The notes under the pieces were generated by a model. It ran no database searches. It was not told the DNA's origin and saw nothing but the letters and a program-made list of their open reading frames with translations. A stretch of DNA of 18,095 bases from Kiritimatiellia bacterium (GTDB lineage: Bacteria; Verrucomicrobiota; Kiritimatiellia; RFP12; UBA1067): contig JAEDMN010000036.1 in NCBI GenBank assembly GCA_016302985.1, positions 1 to 18,095 of the forward strand, given 5' to 3'. Both the position numbers and the translations under genes were made by a program. This document shows, piece by piece, positions 15,601 to 18,095 of this stretch. Position 1 is the stretch's first letter. Each line of letters begins with the position of its first letter.

Positions 15601-15965
15601 GCGAAACCGCCGTCGAGATGAGCGAGGCCGACCGTCAGGTGCAGGACGCGTCCGACCGGGCGACCTGGGACGCGATCGAGGCCTACCGCGACACGGGCGA
15701 GATGGTGCCCGTCGAGCGCGACGGGCAGCTCGTCTTCCTCACGGTCGACGAGGCCCTGCGCGCGCGGGCCGACTACGAGCTCCGCAAGCGCGAGAACGCC
15801 GCCTGGCGGCGCCGGAATCTCGTCGAGCAGTTCAAGGCGGCGGGCGTGCCGCTGACGCCGGATGTCTGGGAGCGGCTGGAGGCCGACCGCCGCCAGGCCC
15901 TGGCCGACGATTTGCTTTGGATCCGCGGGGAGGTCGGGGCCGAAGGGGGCGAAGGACGGGGCTGA
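15597..15965 (+). CDS. Small protein of unknown function, partner of the zeta-like kinase
   Basis: A 122-residue charged, soluble protein that I do not recognise as a named family. It begins with helical acidic sequence (VEMSEADRQVQDASDRATWDA split across residues 6-26). A short strand-like segment follows, ETGEMVPVERDGQLVFL type (actual wording DTGEMVPVERDGQLVFLTV). A basic helix comes next, RADYELRKRENAAWRRRNLV, and then a helical C-terminus with a glycine-rich tail. There is no signal peptide, membrane segment or classic DNA-binding motif. A GAGGAG ribosome binding site (15583-15588) lies 8 bases before the ATG, which overlaps the kinase stop codon, so it is made from the same mRNA and probably in step with the kinase. 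An antitoxin or regulatory role is inferred from position and size alone. Confidence 0.75.
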   Translation: MSETAVEMSEADRQVQDASDRATWDAIEAYRDTGEMVPVERDGQLVFLTVDEALRARADYELRKRENAAWRRRNLVEQFKAAGVPLTPDVWERLEADRRQALADDLLWIRGEVGAEGGEGRG

Positions 15966-16001
15966 CGGAATCCTCACGGGGCCCTGACCGAGTCCTCATG
16001 G
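15962..16001 (+). repeat. Direct repeat, two 18-bp units at 22-bp spacing
   Basis: CTGACGGAATCCTCACGG (15962-15979) and CTGACCGAGTCCTCATGG (15984-16001) agree at 15 of 18 positions. The start-to-start spacing of 22 bases is about two helical turns. The first copy includes the TGA stop of the small partner gene, and the second lies 40 bases before the start of the LamG-like gene. It could be a double protein-binding site or part of a dispersed intergenic repeat; the sequence does not decide. Confidence 0.55.
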
Positions 16002-16041
16002 GAATTTGGGAAACTGAGTCGCAAAAAAGGAGATAATAGGG

Positions 16042-18095
16042 ATGCAACGCATCGCACTGTGGCTGGCGTCCTTCCTGGCGCTGGGGGCGTGGGCCGAAGC
16101 GGACCACGTCGTGCTGGACTATGTCGAGGCGACGGGCAGCCAGTGGGTCGACACGGGCATTGTCGGCCGCTACGGCACGAAGGCCGAGATCCAGGCCGAA
16201 TGGACGGGACTCGGCGAAGACACGACGCTGCTCGCCTGCCGCGGGGCGGCGGACACGGATACGCGCATCAACTGCGCGAACGAGGGCTATGCCTCCACCG
16301 TGGGGTATGGCTACGGGTTCTACGTCAGGACCCGTATCTTGTGGACGGACCAGGGGAAAAACTTCGAGGCGGAGCGCAGATGGGAGCTGGACCGCATCTA
16401 CTCCATTTCAACCGAGTTCGCGAAGACCGGCGACGACGAGACGACGATCCGGATGACGGTCGACGGCGTCAAGATGATGAAGGACGAGATCCGGAAGACC
16501 GAGGACGCGGTGACGAACGCGCTCGTCGACGCCGGCTGCAACCTCACGGTCTTCGGCAACAACATCGCCGGGCGGGTCACCGGCCTGGCCCGGGCGCGCA
16601 TCTACGGTCTGAAGATCTGGCAGGACGGCGAGCTGAAGCGCGACTTCACGCCCGTGCTGAAGGACGGCCGCGCCGGCTTCCGCGACGCGGTCACGGGCGG
16701 GTTCTTCTTCTCGGCCTCGGGCACCGAGCTCGTCGCGGGGCCGGACGCGTCCGAACCCGACGCCTACGTCGAGTACGTCGAGTCGGACGGTGTCGCCTTC
16801 GTCGATCTGGACGTCGTCGGCCGGAGCGGCCTGACGCTTGAATCCCGGATGTCCTGGACCGAGGTGCCCGGCGACGGCTCGTACGTCGCATCGCGCCTCG
16901 GGGCGGACACGCGCTTCTACATGTACCACTACTTCCAGCAGAACACGGTCGGCTACAACAACTTCTACAACACCGGCGCCCCGGCGCAGGCGGGGGTCGT
17001 CTACGACGTCCGTTCGGTTCTGAAGAGCGGCGAACAGAAGCTGACCGTCAATGGCGTGGACCAGATCTCCCGCACGGACGGTGCGTCCGTCGACACGGGG
17101 CTGAACCTCTACCTCTTCGCCTGCAACAGGGGCGGCGCGGCGGACTACAAGACGAAGGCGCGCTGCTATTCGCTGAAGCTCTATGACGGCGAGACGCTCG
17201 TGCGCGACCTCGTCCCCTGCGTGAAGCACCGCCGGCCCGCGCTGCTGGACAGGGTCTCCGGCCGCTTCTTCTTCGCGGGCGCCGGCCGGCTGGTGGCGGG
17301 CCGCAACGCGACGTCCGGCCGGCCCGACTACTTCGTCGAATACCTCGAGTCGAAGGGCGACACCTGGCTCGACACGGGCGTGCGCGCGCGCAACGACGTC
17401 CGCGCGACGGGCGAATTCGCGCTCACCCTGAATCCGGCGCGCTCGATCGACACCGAGCGCTACGTGTACTTCGGCGACAGTCTGGAACATGCGGAGCGCA
17501 CGCTCCTGGGCGCCTGCGCGCGTGATGCCGCGAAGCGCTTCTATCTCGTCCACATGCCCAACGGCCAGCTCTGGATGGGCTACGACGAGACGCGTCTCTA
17601 TCCCGCGGCCCCGGGGACCGGCAACCGCATCGACCTCGGCACGTCCCGGCACGCCTTCGACGTCACGCTCGCCCAGGGCAGCCAGACGGTCGTCCTCGAC
17701 GGCGCCACCGTCCACCAGGGCGCGGACGCGAACACGGTCGACGCGGGCGGCAACCTCTACCTCTTCGCCTGCAACAAGGGCGGTCTTCCCGGCTACTTCA
17801 GCAACGCGCGCGTCTACGGGCTGAAGCTCTGGCAGGACGGCGTGCCCGTGCGCGACTTCCGTCCGTGCATGAAGGATGGCGTCGCGGGCTTCTACGATGC
17901 GGTGAACGACGAGGTCGTCTATCCGGCCCTGCCGATCCGGCCGGACTGCATCGGCGCCCCGCTCTACACGGACGACCTGAAGCCGGAGAAGACGCTCGCC
18001 TACGTGGAGACGGACGGGAAGACATGGATCGACACCGGCGTGACCGGCCGATCCGGCACCGTCGCGGAGTTCGACATGGCGTGGCTCGAGGTGAA
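16042..18095 (+). CDS. Large exported protein of repeated LamG/concanavalin-like modules (3' end outside window)
   Basis: The frame stays open from 16042 to the window end (684 codons). A signal peptide (MQRIALWLASFLALGAWAEA, cleavage near residue 18-20) sends it out of the cell. It consists of repeated modules, each opening with a YVExxGxxWxDTG-like motif: LDYVEATGSQWVDTG at Y27, YVEYVESDGVAFVDLD at Y245, VEYLESKGDTWLDTG at Y434, and AYVETDGKTWIDTG at Y654. Each full module closes with an AR-hydrophobic-Y-x-LK strand (A185, A373, A589), then DG, RD(F/L)xP, and a short D-x-V/R-V segment. These are LamG/concanavalin-like beta-sandwich features, probably for binding glycans or adhesion. Module 2 is about 30 residues shorter and has lost the DTG. 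A strong AGGAG (16028-16032) lies 9 bases before the ATG. Proteins of this style are, as I recall, frequent in Kiritimatiellota-like gut bacteria. Anchor or enzyme domains may follow beyond the window. Confidence 0.85.
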   Translation, partial: MQRIALWLASFLALGAWAEADHVVLDYVEATGSQWVDTGIVGRYGTKAEIQAEWTGLGEDTTLLACRGAADTDTRINCANEGYASTVGYGYGFYVRTRILWTDQGKNFEAERRWELDRIYSISTEFAKTGDDETTIRMTVDGVKMMKDEIRKTEDAVTNALVDAGCNLTVFGNNIAGRVTGLARARIYGLKIWQDGELKRDFTPVLKDGRAGFRDAVTGGFFFSASGTELVAGPDASEPDAYVEYVESDGVAFVDLDVVGRSGLTLESRMSWTEVPGDGSYVASRLGADTRFYMYHYFQQNTVGYNNFYNTGAPAQAGVVYDVRSVLKSGEQKLTVNGVDQISRTDGASVDTGLNLYLFACNRGGAADYKTKARCYSLKLYDGETLVRDLVPCVKHRRPALLDRVSGRFFFAGAGRLVAGRNATSGRPDYFVEYLESKGDTWLDTGVRARNDVRATGEFALTLNPARSIDTERYVYFGDSLEHAERTLLGACARDAAKRFYLVHMPNGQLWMGYDETRLYPAAPGTGNRIDLGTSRHAFDVTLAQGSQTVVLDGATVHQGADANTVDAGGNLYLFACNKGGLPGYFSNARVYGLKLWQDGVPVRDFRPCMKDGVAGFYDAVNDEVVYPALPIRPDCIGAPLYTDDLKPEKTLAYVETDGKTWIDTGVTGRSGTVAEFDMAWLEV

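Noticed and set aside
1..18095. CRISPR arrays, tRNA or rRNA genes, transposases, phage genes and att sites.
   Set aside because: I looked for regularly spaced repeats, cloverleaf-like sequence and recognisable integrase or transposase motifs and saw none; gene-free gaps are too short to hold them.

Overview
The window is a GC-rich bacterial chromosome segment with short intergenic gaps. No stretch longer than about 115 bases lacks a gene. I read eleven protein genes, two of them cut by the window edges, and saw no rRNA, tRNA, CRISPR array or transposase. The gene set points to the PVC group, most likely a Kiritimatiellota-like or related gut or sediment bacterium. The pointers are a Tat-type Gfo/Idh/MocA oxidoreductase, RNase Y, large fused PurL, a TMTC-like membrane protein with TPRs, and a long secreted protein made of LamG-like modules that open with a 'YVExxGxxWxDTG' motif. 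This placement is an inference from gene style, not from a marker phylogeny.

Layout. 1-276 is the end of rho. It converges on a minus-strand multi-pass membrane protein with C-terminal TPRs (346-2127), across a gap that holds a hairpin and a 26-bp tandem repeat. A compact divergent promoter region (2128-2209), containing an 8-bp tandem repeat, separates that gene from uvrA (2210-5026). uvrA is translationally coupled (ATGA overlap) to a secreted HExxH metallopeptidase-like protein, which is followed after 14 bases by a Tat-exported oxidoreductase. purL (8069-11899) has its own extended -10 promoter. After it come xseB and a small GHKL-type ATPase joined by another ATGA overlap, then RNase Y. 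A zeta-toxin-like kinase and a small unknown partner (ATGA overlap again) form a probable two-gene module at 15019-15965. The window ends inside a large exported protein built of repeated LamG-like domains (16042 onward).

How it fits together. Most genes are housekeeping: transcription termination, nucleotide excision repair, purine synthesis, exonuclease VII and mRNA decay. Accessory genes are inserted between or coupled to them. Three features deserve a second look. First, a family of short intergenic hairpins has different stem sequences that keep their pairing, the same 5-base GGGAC loop and a CTRCC tail (three full copies). Second, extended -10 promoters (TGN-TATAAT type) sit only 6 to 9 bases before the start codon of three genes, which predicts leaderless or almost leaderless mRNAs. 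Third, there are two little-described protein modules: the xseB-coupled GHKL ATPase and the zeta-like kinase with its partner.
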